Shown here: positions 27,059 through 36,615 of the stretch, piece by piece
Layout: every line of letters begins with the position of its first letter
Numbering within the stretch: the stretch's first letter is position 1
Made by a program: the position numbers and the translations under genes
Source of the DNA: Nonomuraea endophytica
Lineage (GTDB): Bacteria; Actinomycetota; Actinomycetes; Streptosporangiales; Streptosporangiaceae
NCBI RefSeq assembly: GCF_014203235.1
Contig: NZ_JACHIN010000001.1
Span: 1,488,001 to 1,552,000, forward strand
Length of the DNA: 64,000 nucleotides
Direction of reading: 5' to 3'
Notes under the pieces: model-generated
What the model was told of the DNA's origin: nothing
Databases searched by the model: none
Seen by the model: the letters and a program-made list of their open reading frames with translations, nothing else

Positions 27059-27649
27059 GTGACGACTGAGGAACACGTGGTGTTGGTCGACGGCGAGGGA
27101 AACGCGATCGGCGCCGCCCCCAAAACGTCGGTGCACGGCCTGGACACCCCTCTCCACCTGGCCTTCTCCAGCTACGTCTTCGACCCGGCAGGCCGGGTCC
27201 TGCTGACCAGGCGGGCCGGGCACAAGCTGACGTGGCCGGGAGTCTGGACCAACAGCTGCTGCGGCCATCCGCTGCCCGGCGAGGCCGTCGAGCACGCGGT
27301 GCTGCGCAGGCTCTCCTACGAACTGGGCCTGGACGTCGAGCACGTCGACCTGATGCTGCCGGCCTTCTCCTACCGGGCGGTCATGGCCAACGGCGTCGCG
27401 GAGCACGAGCTGTGCCCGGTCTACCGAGTCACGGTGAAGGGGCCGGTGGACGCCAACCCCGACGAGGTGGGCGAGGTCCTGTGGATGCCGTGGAAGGAGT
27501 TCGCCGAGGGCGTGGGCAACGGCCTGCTGGCGATCTCGCCGTGGTGCAAGGAGCAGGTTCCGCTGCTGGCCGAGCTGGGGGCCGACCCGCTGGCCTGGGA
27601 GACGGCGCCGGACTCCGAACTGCCTCCGGCCGCGCGGGCTGCCACTTAG
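27059..27649 (+). CDS. idi: Isopentenyl-diphosphate delta-isomerase, type I
   Basis: Interconverts isopentenyl and dimethylallyl diphosphates. The Nudix-fold protein shows the catalytic cysteine segment TNSCCGHPLPGE (about residues 61-72), the metal-binding ELGLDVEHVDLMLPAFSYRA and the glutamate region NPDEVGEVLWMPW. GTG 27059 (V-TTEEHVVLVDGEGN) matches usual idi starts; GTG 27029 would add ten residues. Both have weak ribosome-binding sites. It stands alone and diverges from the MFS gene. Confidence 0.92.
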   Translation: MTTEEHVVLVDGEGNAIGAAPKTSVHGLDTPLHLAFSSYVFDPAGRVLLTRRAGHKLTWPGVWTNSCCGHPLPGEAVEHAVLRRLSYELGLDVEHVDLMLPAFSYRAVMANGVAEHELCPVYRVTVKGPVDANPDEVGEVLWMPWKEFAEGVGNGLLAISPWCKEQVPLLAELGADPLAWETAPDSELPPAARAAT

Positions 27650-27655
27650 CGGGCC

Positions 27656-27682
27656 GGCTGGGCGCCGTTGCGGCGCCCAGCC
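27656..27682. terminator. Hairpin terminator between idi and ino1
   Basis: GGCTGGGCGCC (27656-27666) pairs perfectly with GGCGCCCAGCC (27672-27682) around GTTGC. It lies seven bases after the idi stop. Its loop is also one terminus of the dispersed 98-bp element at 27665-27763. Confidence 0.7.
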
Positions 27683-27763
27683 CTGTGCCGTCATCAGAAG
27701 CGTCTTCCTGGAGGCCCCCAGCCATGGTCGGTGGGTGGGGGTGGTGCGGCTTCGCCGTAACTT
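27665..27763 (-). repeat. Dispersed ~98-bp intergenic element, copy C
   Basis: On the minus strand this 99-base segment starts AAGTTACGGCGAAGCCGC at the ino1 stop codon and ends GCCGCAACGG. It shares both ends and the internal CGCTTCT with the elements at 38486-38583 and 56854-56951. It is the most diverged copy internally. It lies directly downstream of ino1 in the sense direction. Confidence 0.65.
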
Positions 27764-28841
27764 ATCGGGAGACTTCGCCGCGGATGAACTTCTCGACGTA
27801 GTCGCGCGCCTCGTCGTCGCTGTGCTGGACGGGCGGGGACTTCATGAAGTACGAGGAGGCGCTCAGGATCGGGCCGCCGATGCCCCGGTCGAGGGCGATC
27901 TTGGCGGCGCGGACGGCGTCGATGATGATGCCGGCCGAGTTGGGGGAGTCCCAGACCTCGAGCTTGTACTCCAGGTTCAGCGGGGTGTCGCCGAACGAGC
28001 GGCCCTCCAGGCGGACGTAGGCCCACTTGCGGTCGTCGAGCCACGGCACGTGGTCGGACGGGCCGATGTGCACGTCGGCCTTGCCCATCTCGTGCGGGAT
28101 CTGCGAGGTGACCGACTGCGTCTTGGAGATCTTCTTGGACTGGAGGCGCTTGCGCTCCAGCATGTTCATGAAGTCCATGTTGCCGCCGAAGTTGAGCTGG
28201 TACGTGCGCAGCAGCTCGACCCCGCGGTCCTCGAAGAGCTTGGCCATGACGCGGTGCGTGATGGTGGCGCCGACCTGCGACTTGATGTCGTCGCCGATGA
28301 TCGGCACGCCCGCCTCCTCGAACTTCTCGGCCCACTCGGGGTCGGAGGCGATGAAGACCGGCAGCGCGTTGACGAAGGCGACCTTGGCGTCGATGGCGCA
28401 CTGCGCGTAGAAGCGGTCGGCCTCCTCCGAGCCGACCGGCAGGTAGGAGACGAGGACGTCCACCCGGTTCTCCTTGAGGACCTTCACGACGTCCACCGGA
28501 GCCTCGTCGGACTCCTCGATGATCTCGCGGTAGAACTCGCCGAGACCGTCGAAGGTGTGGCCCCTCTGCACGATCACACCCGTGGGCGGCACATCCGTAA
28601 TCTTGATCGTGTTGTTCTCGCTTGCCACGATCGCCTCGGACAGGTCGCGCCCGACCTTCTTGGCGTCCACGTCGAAGGCGGCGACGAACTCGACGTCACC
28701 GACGTGGTAGTCGCCGAACTTGACGTGCATCAGGCCAGGGACCCTGGCGTCCGGGTCGGCGTCCTTGTAGTAGTGCACGCCCTGGACCAGCGATGCCGCG
28801 CAGTTGCCGACACCGACAACGGCCACGCGAACCGAACCCAT
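27762..28841 (-). CDS. ino1: Inositol-3-phosphate synthase
   Basis: Converts glucose 6-phosphate to 1L-myo-inositol 3-phosphate with NAD, feeding phosphatidylinositol and mycothiol synthesis. The 359-residue protein has the dinucleotide motif [17 protein letters not shown] (about residues 5-21) and family blocks [32 protein letters not shown] and [15 protein letters not shown] 28841 is chosen because AAGGGAG lies eight bases upstream; ATG 28862 overlaps padR but has no such site. It follows the PadR gene in an operon, as in Mycobacterium (Rv0046c-Rv0047c). Confidence 0.95.
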   Translation of the reverse strand: MGSVRVAVVGVGNCAASLVQGVHYYKDADPDARVPGLMHVKFGDYHVGDVEFVAAFDVDAKKVGRDLSEAIVASENNTIKITDVPPTGVIVQRGHTFDGLGEFYREIIEESDEAPVDVVKVLKENRVDVLVSYLPVGSEEADRFYAQCAIDAKVAFVNALPVFIASDPEWAEKFEEAGVPIIGDDIKSQVGATITHRVMAKLFEDRGVELLRTYQLNFGGNMDFMNMLERKRLQSKKISKTQSVTSQIPHEMGKADVHIGPSDHVPWLDDRKWAYVRLEGRSFGDTPLNLEYKLEVWDSPNSAGIIIDAVRAAKIALDRGIGGPILSASSYFMKSPPVQHSDDEARDYVEKFIRGEVSR

Positions 28842-28854
28842 CGCACTCGCTCCC

Positions 28855-29421
28855 TTACTCATCTGTGTTATTTCTCGCGGGCTCTGAGGCCCGTCTCTCT
28901 GTCGCGATCAGCTCATTCAGCCAACGCACCTCGCGTTCGACCGATTCCAGACCGTGACGCTGCAACTCCAGGGTGTAGGCGTCGAGCCGTTCCCTGGTAC
29001 GTGCGAGCGCGGTGCGGACGGCGTCGAGTCGTTCCTCGAGCCGGCTGCGGCGGCCTTCGAGGATGCGCAGGCGCACCTCGGCCTCGGTGTGGCGGAAGAA
29101 GGCGAAGTGGATGCCGAAGCTCTCGTCCTCCCACGCGGACGGCCCGGCCTGGGTGAGCAGCTCCTGGAGCCGCTCTTTGCCTTCGCCGGTGAGCTTGTAG
29201 ACGATCTTCGATCTGCCGCTCACCCGAGTGGGTTGCTCTTCCACGATAAGACCCTGCTCCAGGAGCGACCTCAAGCAGGGGTACAGCGAACCGTAGGAGA
29301 ACGCACGGAACATGCCGAGCAGCTCGTTGAGCCGTTTGCGCAGCTCGTAGCCATGAAGCGGCGTCTCGTGCAGCGACCCGAGCACGGCGAGTTCCAGCAC
29401 TCTGCCCTGTCCGCTGACCAT
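28855..29421 (-). CDS. PadR-family transcriptional regulator
   Basis: A 188-residue regulator with the PadR winged-helix: [45 protein letters not shown] and [19 protein letters not shown], followed by a C-terminal coiled coil (about residues 105-180) for dimerisation. It precedes ino1 by 13 bases and likely controls it and itself. A perfect inverted repeat GATGTATCG/CGATACATC lies 24 bases upstream of the start codon. Confidence 0.9.
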   Translation of the reverse strand: MVSGQGRVLELAVLGSLHETPLHGYELRKRLNELLGMFRAFSYGSLYPCLRSLLEQGLIVEEQPTRVSGRSKIVYKLTGEGKERLQELLTQAGPSAWEDESFGIHFAFFRHTEAEVRLRILEGRRSRLEERLDAVRTALARTRERLDAYTLELQRHGLESVEREVRWLNELIATERRASEPARNNTDE

Positions 29422-29444
29422 TGGAACCGCCCTCCTCTCGCGTC

Positions 29445-29465
29445 GATGTATCGGCTCGATACATC
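29445..29465. promoter_or_regulatory. Probable PadR operator
   Basis: GATGTATCG (29445-29453) and CGATACATC (29457-29465) form a perfect nine-base inverted repeat around GCT. The ATGTATC half-site resembles PadR operators. It lies just upstream of padR, suggesting autoregulation of padR-ino1. Confidence 0.75.
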
Positions 29466-29555
29466 TTGAGGATACGTCGCTCCGCTATATGGCCGCAATT
29501 AATGACTTTGCCAAGGCGTTGGGATGAATCGGTAAAAAGCCGTAGTCTGGCGCGC

Positions 29556-29942
29556 ATGTGGTCACAGCGAAGGGTGGTGGATTACGGCCTCGCCAAGCGG
29601 GCGGTGGTCCGCTCGGTGCGCTCTGGGCGCACTGTGCCCCGTGACGTCTGTGACGCACAGCCGTACCTCCTTCGCGCGGCGCGCCACCTAGGCGAGCCCA
29701 CCGAACGCACCTGCCCGGTGTGCGAGAGGGAGAACGTCACCAACGTGACCTATGTCTATGGGGATTCCCTGGGCCGCCATGCTGGTCAAGCAAAGGCCAC
29801 GTCAGAACTCGTCGACATGGCCCATGATTACGACGAGTTCAGGGTGTACGTCGTCGAGGTCTGCCAAGGTTGTTCCTGGAACCACCTGGCAGTCTCGTAC
29901 GTCCTCGGCAACGGACCGCCTGACCTCGTCGGCCAACCGTGA
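29556..29942 (+). CDS. DUF5318 family protein
   Basis: A conserved 128-residue actinobacterial protein of unknown function. It has two Cys pairs, CPVCERE (about residues 49-55) and a C-terminal CQGCSW, suggesting a small zinc ribbon. It begins MWSQRRVVDYGLAKRAVV. No ribosome-binding site is visible upstream of the ATG at 29556. It lies between padR and the class A PBP, the same position as Rv0049 in Mycobacterium. Confidence 0.8.
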   Translation: MWSQRRVVDYGLAKRAVVRSVRSGRTVPRDVCDAQPYLLRAARHLGEPTERTCPVCERENVTNVTYVYGDSLGRHAGQAKATSELVDMAHDYDEFRVYVVEVCQGCSWNHLAVSYVLGNGPPDLVGQP

Positions 29943-29994
29943 GACCGAGGGCGGCGAGGAGCCTCACGCCCACCCGCCGTGCCATCCGACGACG

Positions 29995-32751
29995 ATGCGA
30001 GGACGTGTGAGTTACAGCAGCAACGAGGGGACGGGACGCCAAGGAAGGCGCCGTCGCTCAAGCTCACCCCGTTCAGCTGCCTCTCAGGGGCAGACACCCC
30101 AGACCGGTTCCTGGGGTACGGCGCAGCCGCCACGTCGTCCGGAGGCAGCCTACGAGCAGACCGGCGCGATGGCCGCGCAGCAGGGGCAGGGGCCGGGCTT
30201 CGACCCGCCGCAGCCCCGTCGCGCCCAGCCCGGTCAACCCGGTCAGCCTGGACAACCCGGTCAGCAGGGCCAGCCCGGCCCACGTCCCGGGCAGCCTGGA
30301 CAACCCGGCCAGCCTGGACAACCCGGGCAACCGGGGCGCCCTGGGGCGTACCCGGGACAGCCCGGCGCGCACCCCGAGCAGCCGGGCACGGGCCCGCAGC
30401 GCACCTCGCGCCGTCGCCCGCAGGAGCACCAGGACACCGTCGTGAGCCAGGTGCCGACCCGCCGCGGACGCGGCCGTGGCGGACCTGAAGGCCCGCCGCC
30501 GCCCGCCGGCCCCGGCAGGGGCGACGGCGAGGGCCGCGACTGGCGCCGGTTCCTGCCGAGCTGGAAGATCCTCGTGGTCGGCGTCGTGGTCGTGGCCGCC
30601 GGCGTGTTCGGCATGATCATGGTGGGCTACTCGCTCACGCCCATGCCCACACAGGCACAGGCGCAGGCCAACGTCGACGACCAGGGCAGTGTGATCCGCT
30701 ACGCGAACGGCAAGGTCCTCGCGCGGATCGGCACCAAGCGCAAGCCGGTCGACAACATCTCCGAGATCCCCAAGCACGTCCAGGACGCGGTGATCGCCGC
30801 CGAGAACAGCTCCTACCGCGAGGACTCCGGCATCTCCTTCTCCGGCATGGTCCGCTCGCTGTGGAGCACCGCCACCGGCCAGCAGGTCCAGGGCGCCTCG
30901 ACCATCACCCAGCAGATGGCGCGCAACTACTACGACGGCCTGTCCCAGGAACGCTCGCTGCAGCGCAAGGTCAAGGAGATCTTCGTCGCGGTCAAGCTGA
31001 ACAAGTCGCTGTCCAAGGACCAGATCCTTCTGCAGTACCTCAACACCATCTACTTCGGCCGTGGCACCTACGGCATCGGGGCGGCGGCCGAGGCGTTCTT
31101 CGGCAAGAAGAAGGTGAGCGAGCTCACCCCGGAACAGGGCGCCTACATCGCCGGCCGCATCCAGAACCCCTCCTCCTTCGACGCCGCGGAGAAGTCGGGC
31201 AACCTGGAAGCCACCCAGTTCCGCTACACGTACGTGCTCGACCAGATGGCCAAGCTCGACCCCCAGGCGTACGCGAACCTGAAGGCGAAGTCGCCGGTCG
31301 CGCCCAAGCGCGTCAAGGACCGCCAGATCGACTACTTCAACGGCGTCGACGGCTACATGATCATGACGGCCATCAACGAGATGGAACGCAAGACCCGCAT
31401 CGACCTTGACGAGCTCAAGACCGGCGGCTACGACATCAGGACCACCTTCGACAAGGACCTCATGGAGGCCGCGAAGCGGGCGGTCAACCAGCACACCCGC
31501 AACGCCCCCGACGAGGTCATGGCCACGCTGGCCGCGGTCAACCCCACCAACGGACGGGTCATCGCCTTCTACGGCGGCGACGACTACCAGTACGACGCGT
31601 GGAACGACGCGTTCCAGTCGGTGAAGCAGGCCGCCTCCGCCTTCAAGCCCTACGTGCTCGCGGCCTGGCTGGAGCAGGGCTACAGCCTGCGCAGCTACCT
31701 GCCGGCCAAGGGGCCGATCAAGCTGGAGGGCACCACCGAGATCGACAACGACCACGCCTCCGGCGCGGCCTCGGTCGACGTCATCAAGGCCACGGCCAGC
31801 TCCATCAACACCGCCTTCGCGAAGATGGGGGAGAAGGTCGGCCTCGACAGCGTGGTGGACATCGCGGCCCGCGCGGGCATCGACAGGGCGCGGCTGGAGA
31901 AGGTGCAGAAAGACCAGAAGTACCTGCTCACCATCGGCTCCGGCGGCGTGACCGCGGTCGAGCAGGCGGGCGGCTACTCGATCTTCGCCAACGCCGGCAA
32001 GCACATCGAGAACCACGTGATCATCAAGGCCACCAAGAAGACCGGCCAGGTCGTCCTCGACGAGAAGCAGTACTCATCGGTAAGGGTGATCTCCGAACAG
32101 GCCGCGGCCGACGCCACCGTCGCCCTGCAGGCCGTGGTCAAGAGCGGCACCGGCAGGAACGCCGCCCTGTACAACCGCCCGGTGGCCGGCAAGACCGGCA
32201 CCAACAACGACAACAAGGACGTCTGGTTCGTCGGCTTCACCCCGCAGGTCTCCACCGCGGTCGGCATGTACCGCCAGCAGTGCAAGACCAAGGGCGGCAA
32301 GGTCGTGCGGCCCGTGCACGACAACTGCCCCTGGTACCGGGGCAAGGACTCGTCCAAGGAGAAGAAGTACACGCCGCAGAAGCCGTACTCCACGGCCTTC
32401 GAGGCCCCGCTGCCCGGCGGCTACCAGGGCGCCACCTACCCGGCGGCGATCTGGAAGACGTTCATGCTGGAAGCCACCAAGAACGACAAGGTCGAGCAGT
32501 TCCCGCCGCGCGCCGACTACGGAGTGCCGGAGAATCTGGCGCCCAAGCCCACTCCGACGCCCACGCGCACGGTCGACCCGGAGAACCCGTTCGAGGACCC
32601 GACCGACTGCCCGCTCCTCGACCCTGCCTGTGACGACGACGGCAACGTCAGCATCGACCCCAACGAGAACGGCTTCCCCGAGGACGACGGCATGATGGGC
32701 GGCGGCGCGACGGTTCCCGATCCGATGCCGAGCCGCCGCGAGGACGGATGA
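29995..32751 (+). CDS. Bifunctional class A penicillin-binding protein (transglycosylase/transpeptidase)
   Basis: Polymerises and cross-links peptidoglycan. After a 190-residue cytoplasmic tail with PGQ repeats there is one membrane helix (about residues 193-215, ILVVGVVVVAAGVFGMIMV). The glycosyltransferase domain shows the catalytic-glutamate segment VIAAENSSYREDSGIS and QGASTITQQMARNYY. The transpeptidase has SAFK (SxxK), SIN (SxN) and KTGT (KTG). The C-terminus is a Pro/Asp-rich tail. ATG 29995 is the first credible start but lacks a clear ribosome-binding site, so the N-terminus is uncertain. It corresponds to ponA1 of Mycobacterium by position. The start of the next gene overlaps its stop by four bases. 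Confidence 0.93.
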   Translation: MRGRVSYSSNEGTGRQGRRRRSSSPRSAASQGQTPQTGSWGTAQPPRRPEAAYEQTGAMAAQQGQGPGFDPPQPRRAQPGQPGQPGQPGQQGQPGPRPGQPGQPGQPGQPGQPGRPGAYPGQPGAHPEQPGTGPQRTSRRRPQEHQDTVVSQVPTRRGRGRGGPEGPPPPAGPGRGDGEGRDWRRFLPSWKILVVGVVVVAAGVFGMIMVGYSLTPMPTQAQAQANVDDQGSVIRYANGKVLARIGTKRKPVDNISEIPKHVQDAVIAAENSSYREDSGISFSGMVRSLWSTATGQQVQGASTITQQMARNYYDGLSQERSLQRKVKEIFVAVKLNKSLSKDQILLQYLNTIYFGRGTYGIGAAAEAFFGKKKVSELTPEQGAYIAGRIQNPSSFDAAEKSGNLEATQFRYTYVLDQMAKLDPQAYANLKAKSPVAPKRVKDRQIDYFNGVDGYMIMTAINEMERKTRIDLDELKTGGYDIRTTFDKDLMEAAKRAVNQHTRNAPDEVMATLAAVNPTNGRVIAFYGGDDYQYDAWNDAFQSVKQAASAFKPYVLAAWLEQGYSLRSYLPAKGPIKLEGTTEIDNDHASGAASVDVIKATASSINTAFAKMGEKVGLDSVVDIAARAGIDRARLEKVQKDQKYLLTIGSGGVTAVEQAGGYSIFANAGKHIENHVIIKATKKTGQVVLDEKQYSSVRVISEQAAADATVALQAVVKSGTGRNAALYNRPVAGKTGTNNDNKDVWFVGFTPQVSTAVGMYRQQCKTKGGKVVRPVHDNCPWYRGKDSSKEKKYTPQKPYSTAFEAPLPGGYQGATYPAAIWKTFMLEATKNDKVEQFPPRADYGVPENLAPKPTPTPTRTVDPENPFEDPTDCPLLDPACDDDGNVSIDPNENGFPEDDGMMGGGATVPDPMPSRREDG

Positions 32752-34052
32752 AGCCGCCTGTCCACATAAGGGCGGCTTCGTACCTGCCCCTGGGGTTGTT
32801 CGCCGCCCTGGGGGCGACGCTGGCGTACCTGGTCAGGCTGCCGTGCCGTACCGGCGGGTGGAACGACCAGGTCACCACCTACACCAACTTCTGCTACACC
32901 GACATCTACCCGCTCTACTTCGACCGGCAGTTGTCGACCGAGAACCCCTACTTCGCCCAGGTCCCCTTCGACAAGCAGGTCGAATACCCGGTCGTGCTGG
33001 GCGAGGTCATGCAGGGCATCGCCTGGCTGGTCAGGTCCGCGGGCGACGTGGCCACGCAGGGCGTGCGCTTCTACGACATCACCGTCGTGCTGCTCGGCAT
33101 CTGCCTGGTGATCGGCGTGCTGCTGATGGCCGCGGTGGCCGGCCCGACCCGCCGCTGGGACGCCCTCTGGTACGCGCTCGCGCCGTCGGTCATCCTGGCC
33201 GCCTACATCAACTGGGACCTGGTGGCCGGCGCGCTGTCGATGGGCATGCTGCTGGCCTGGGCCAGGAAGCGGCAGGTCCTGGCCGGAGTGCTGCTCGGGC
33301 TGGCGATCGCCACCAAGTTCTACCCGCTGATGTTCCTGGGCGCGCTCTTCCTGCTCACGCTGCGCACCGCCCGATGGAGGCCCTTCCTCGTCACGCTGGT
33401 CTCGGCGCTGGCCGCCTGGCTCGTCGTCAACGTGCCGTTCATGATCTTCGCCTGGGACGGCTGGCGCCGCTTCTACGTCTTCTCCCAGGAACGCGGCGTC
33501 GACTGGGGCTCGCCCTGGCTGTTCTTCCAGAACAAGGGCTGGCCCGTGCTCGGCACCGCCGACGTGAGCCTGCTCGGCACCGCCTCGCTGGCCGTGCTCC
33601 TGCTCGGCATCGCGGTGCTCACGCTGGGCGCGCCGCGCCGTCCCCGGCTGGCGCAGATCTGCTTCCTGGCGCTGGCCGCGTTCATGATGACGAACAAGGT
33701 GTGGTCGCCGCAGTTCGTGCTGTGGCTGGTGCCGTTCGCGGTGCTGGCCAGGCCCAACTGGAAGCCGCTGGCCCTGTGGCAGGTGGCCGAGGTCTGGTAC
33801 TTCTTCGCCATCTGGCTCTACCTGCTCGCCCAGCCGCCGCTGGACCGGGCCGACCTGGGCATCGGCGACGACACGTACTTCACCGCGGTGTGGGGCCGCG
33901 TGATCACCATCGGCATCATGATGGGCTTCGTCGTGCGGGACATTCTCCGTCCCGACAAGGACGTGGTACGGCAGGGCGGCGTCGACGACCAGATCGGTGG
34001 CGTCTTCGACGAGGCCCGCGACCGCTACACCCTGCTGCCCGCCTCTCGATGA
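32748..34052 (+). CDS. GT87-type membrane glycosyltransferase (DUF2029)
   Basis: A 434-residue polytopic GT-C-fold protein probably using a polyprenyl-phosphate sugar donor, like actinobacterial mannosyl/arabinosyltransferases. Around 10 hydrophobic helices are visible; a long first extracytoplasmic loop contains NDQVTTYTNFCYTDIYPLYFD, and a later one NKVWSPQFVLWLVP matches GT87 proteins. It overlaps the PBP gene and the next membrane gene by four bases each, so the three are translationally coupled. Acceptor unknown. Confidence 0.8.
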   Translation: MKPPVHIRAASYLPLGLFAALGATLAYLVRLPCRTGGWNDQVTTYTNFCYTDIYPLYFDRQLSTENPYFAQVPFDKQVEYPVVLGEVMQGIAWLVRSAGDVATQGVRFYDITVVLLGICLVIGVLLMAAVAGPTRRWDALWYALAPSVILAAYINWDLVAGALSMGMLLAWARKRQVLAGVLLGLAIATKFYPLMFLGALFLLTLRTARWRPFLVTLVSALAAWLVVNVPFMIFAWDGWRRFYVFSQERGVDWGSPWLFFQNKGWPVLGTADVSLLGTASLAVLLLGIAVLTLGAPRRPRLAQICFLALAAFMMTNKVWSPQFVLWLVPFAVLARPNWKPLALWQVAEVWYFFAIWLYLLAQPPLDRADLGIGDDTYFTAVWGRVITIGIMMGFVVRDILRPDKDVVRQGGVDDQIGGVFDEARDRYTLLPASR

Positions 34053-35107
34053 TCACTCGTTCGGCCGAGCGTGACGCGCTGCTGCTGTGGCTCGGCTCGC
34101 GCGTCGGACTGCTCGTGGCGACGCTGCTCGGCGTCTCGCTGCAGGACTATCTGGGCAAGTGGCGGGCCTGGGACGCCGGGTTGTTCGTCGTCATCGCCGA
34201 GCACGGCTACGACGGAGTACCCGGCCGGCCGCCGGACGCGGGGCTGCCCGCGTTCTTTCCCGGGCTGCCGATGGCGCTCCGGCTGGTGTACCTGGTCGTA
34301 CCCGACTGGGCGCTGGCCGGGCTGCTGATCTCGCTGGTCGCCGGGGCGGTGGCGACGATCTTCCTGGCCCGGCTGGCCGTCTTTGAGGGCGGGACCGGCT
34401 GGGTGGCCGTGCTGGCGCTGCTTCTCTTCCCGACCGCCGTCTTCCTGGCCGCCGGCTACAGCGAGTCGCTCTTCCTGGCCTTCGCGGTGCCGGCGTGGCT
34501 GGCCGCCAGGCAGCGGCGCTGGCCGGTGGCCGCCGTGCTGGCCGCGGGCGCCTCGTGTGTAAGGATCACCGGGTTGTTCCTGGCGCTGGCCCTGTGGGTG
34601 GAGTTCGCCGCGTCCCGGCCCGCGCTCCGGCAGGCGCCTTGGCTGGCCGTACCGCTTCTGCCTTTGGCGGGGTATTCGTATTTCCACTACGCGCGCTCGG
34701 GCGACTGGTTCGCGTGGAAGCACGCGCAGGAGGCCGGCTGGGGCCGGGAGATGGTGTGGCCCTGGGAGTCGTTCGGCAAGACGTGGGACGCGGCCATGGG
34801 CGGGGACGAGTTCGCGGTCGCGTTCCGGATGGAGATCGCCGGGGTCGCCGTGGCGGTGCTGGGGCTGGTGTGGCTGCTCGTCCTGCGGCGCTGGAGCGAG
34901 GTCGTCTACTGCGGGCTGCAGGCCGGGGCGCTGATGACCTCGGCCTACTACCTGTCGATCCCGCGTTCGCTGCTGCTGTGGTTTCCCCTGTGGGTGGCGA
35001 TCGCGCGGTTGCGGCACCGGTGGGTGATCGCGGCGTACGCCATGGTGTCGGGGCCGCTGATGGTGCTCAACACCGTGCGGTTCCTCACCGGCGCGTGGGC
35101 GGGCTGA
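34049..35107 (+). CDS. Mannosyltransferase family (PIG-V-like) membrane protein
   Basis: A 352-residue membrane protein with about nine hydrophobic helices. It has the GPI-mannosyltransferase-like signature WDAGLFVVIAEHGY near residue 42 followed by LPAFFPGLPMALRL and the loop PTAVFLAAGYSESLFLAF. These fit GT-C mannosyltransferases related to PIG-V. ATG 34049 overlaps the GT87 stop (ATGA). Probably acts with its upstream partner on a lipid-linked glycan. Confidence 0.75.
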   Translation: MITRSAERDALLLWLGSRVGLLVATLLGVSLQDYLGKWRAWDAGLFVVIAEHGYDGVPGRPPDAGLPAFFPGLPMALRLVYLVVPDWALAGLLISLVAGAVATIFLARLAVFEGGTGWVAVLALLLFPTAVFLAAGYSESLFLAFAVPAWLAARQRRWPVAAVLAAGASCVRITGLFLALALWVEFAASRPALRQAPWLAVPLLPLAGYSYFHYARSGDWFAWKHAQEAGWGREMVWPWESFGKTWDAAMGGDEFAVAFRMEIAGVAVAVLGLVWLLVLRRWSEVVYCGLQAGALMTSAYYLSIPRSLLLWFPLWVAIARLRHRWVIAAYAMVSGPLMVLNTVRFLTGAWAG

Positions 35108-35164
35108 CGCCCTTACCCACTTCTGCGGCTCGGTAATCCAGGGAAGTTATCCACAGGCTGTGTA

Positions 35165-35911
35165 TCAGAGGTTTTTGCGGAGGAAGGCGATGTCCTCCGC
35201 CTGGCCCGCCGCGGGGGTCTCGACGATGACGGGGGCGCCGGCCGCCCGGCAGACCGCGAGGATCAGCTCCGGGTCGATCTTCCCCTCGCCGAGGTTGGCG
35301 TGCCGGTCGGCGCCGGAGTCGAAGTCGTCGCGCGAGTCGTTGCAGTGGACCAGGTCGATGCGGCCGGTGATGGCCTTGACCCGGTCGACCAGGTCGACGA
35401 GCTCCTCGCCGCCGGCGTGGGCGTGGCAGGTGTCGAGGCAGAAGCCCACGTCGAAGCCGTCGAGCGCCTCCCACAGCCGGGCGATGCGCTCCAGCTTGCG
35501 GGCCATCGCGTTGCCGCCGCCCGCGGTGTTTTCGATGAGGACGGGGATGCGGCGCTCCTCCAGGCGCTCGAACACCTTGCGCCAGTTGTCGAAGCCGACC
35601 TGGGGGTCGTCGCTGTTGCCGACGTGGCCGCCATGCACGATCAGGCCCTTGGCGCCGAGGTCGGCGGCGGCCGTCAGGTGCTGGGTGAGCAGCTTGCGGC
35701 TGGGAATCCTGATCTTGTTGTTGGTGGTGGCCACGTTGACCAGATAGGGGGCGTGGATGTAGATCTCCACTCCCTCGACCGGCTTGTCCGGCAGGACCGG
35801 GCCCTTGTAGCCCTGGGGATCGCCGAGGAAGAACTGCACCACCTCGGCGCCGACCTCGGCGGCGTGGGCGGCGGGATCGTCCTGGTCGACATGAGCACCG
35901 ATGAGCACCAT
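35165..35911 (-). CDS. nfo: Endonuclease IV (apurinic/apyrimidinic endonuclease)-family protein
   Basis: A TIM-barrel AP endonuclease-type protein of 248 residues. The zinc ligands expected for the Nfo/Xyl-isomerase-like fold are visible: IHAPYLVNVAT, GLIVHGGHVG, VLIENTAGGG (Glu), VGFCLDTCHAHAGGEE, DLVHCNDSRDDFDSGADRHANLGEG and a final VIVETPA. The length is slightly shorter than E. coli Nfo (285). ATG 35911 is chosen; longer frames run into the neighbour's promoter. It converges on the PIG-V-like gene. Confidence 0.85.
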   Translation of the reverse strand: MVLIGAHVDQDDPAAHAAEVGAEVVQFFLGDPQGYKGPVLPDKPVEGVEIYIHAPYLVNVATTNNKIRIPSRKLLTQHLTAAADLGAKGLIVHGGHVGNSDDPQVGFDNWRKVFERLEERRIPVLIENTAGGGNAMARKLERIARLWEALDGFDVGFCLDTCHAHAGGEELVDLVDRVKAITGRIDLVHCNDSRDDFDSGADRHANLGEGKIDPELILAVCRAAGAPVIVETPAAGQAEDIAFLRKNL

Positions 35912-35986
35912 GGCTTCGAGGGTAGCCGTTTGGTCCGACGTTCTCAGGGCAGTCGCCTGGAGCCCCCCGACCACCTGAGGAGCGTG

Positions 35987-36169
35987 ATGGCGCTGTATCG
36001 CAGAGGCGTGAGCCTGATATTCCTGATCTACGTGCTCGTCGGGATCTACGTTGCGTGGATCCACGACTACATCACCCCGGCCCTGCTCAAAGACCTGGCC
36101 GAGGCGTTGCTGGCCGTTTTCCTGTGGTTCCTGATCCTGCTCGGTGTCGATCTGCACCTGGGCGGATGA
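35987..36169 (+). CDS. Small membrane protein (60 aa)
   Basis: A 60-residue product, [19 protein letters not shown]..., with two hydrophobic helices (about residues 9-24 and 38-56) separated by a short charged loop. GAGGAG lies just upstream. It diverges from nfo. I recognise no function; it resembles the small hydrophobic proteins often annotated as hypothetical in actinomycetes. Confidence 0.55.
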   Translation: MALYRRGVSLIFLIYVLVGIYVAWIHDYITPALLKDLAEALLAVFLWFLILLGVDLHLGG

Positions 36170-36221
36170 GTCTGCGGGGCCCTTCGCGGCCCCTCAGACC
36201 TCTTTACGGAAGAGAACCGCT

Positions 36222-36542
36222 TTACGGAAGAAAGCCGCCTCGGGCGATGCCGAGCGCCACGCCGACGAACGCCGCCACGATGCCGATGATGTTGAGAACC
36301 CGTTCGCCCGTCGTCACCGAGACGTACTGCGAGTACAGGCCCATGCCGAAGCCGAGCGCGCCGGCCCACGACGCCACGGCGTGCCCGCCGGTGAAAAACG
36401 TCGCCACGAACGCCACGAGGCCGACGACCAGGGTGGCCACTGCCAGGGCGTTCTCACGCGGATGCGCGTGGCCGTCGCTGTTGAGGGCGAGCATGGAGCG
36501 TTCGCTGTCGGACGGTTCCAGCATGTGTGGCACGGTCACCAC
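36222..36542 (-). CDS. Conserved membrane protein upstream of rpsF (106 aa)
   Basis: A 106-residue protein with a hydrophilic N-terminus ([15 protein letters not shown]) and about three membrane helices from residue 34 on. It diverges from rpsF. Function unknown; no catalytic motif is seen. Confidence 0.6.
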   Translation of the reverse strand: MVTVPHMLEPSDSERSMLALNSDGHAHPRENALAVATLVVGLVAFVATFFTGGHAVASWAGALGFGMGLYSQYVSVTTGERVLNIIGIVAAFVGVALGIARGGFLP

Positions 36543-36615
36543 CCCCTTGTCCCTACAGGCCTTCCCATCCGTGAGCGGCTGGTAACCTGGTCGGGCTGCG
36601 TTGTGATTGACCTTT

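Noticed and set aside
35147..35155. Single TTATCCACA as part of an origin
   Set aside because: It is an isolated box between converging genes with no neighbours; chance occurrence in this genome is likely.
36202..36233. Two copies of CTTTACGGAAGARA spaced 18 bases apart
   Set aside because: They are too short and isolated to be more than a local duplication near the end of the 36222-36542 gene; no hairpin or operator could be supported.
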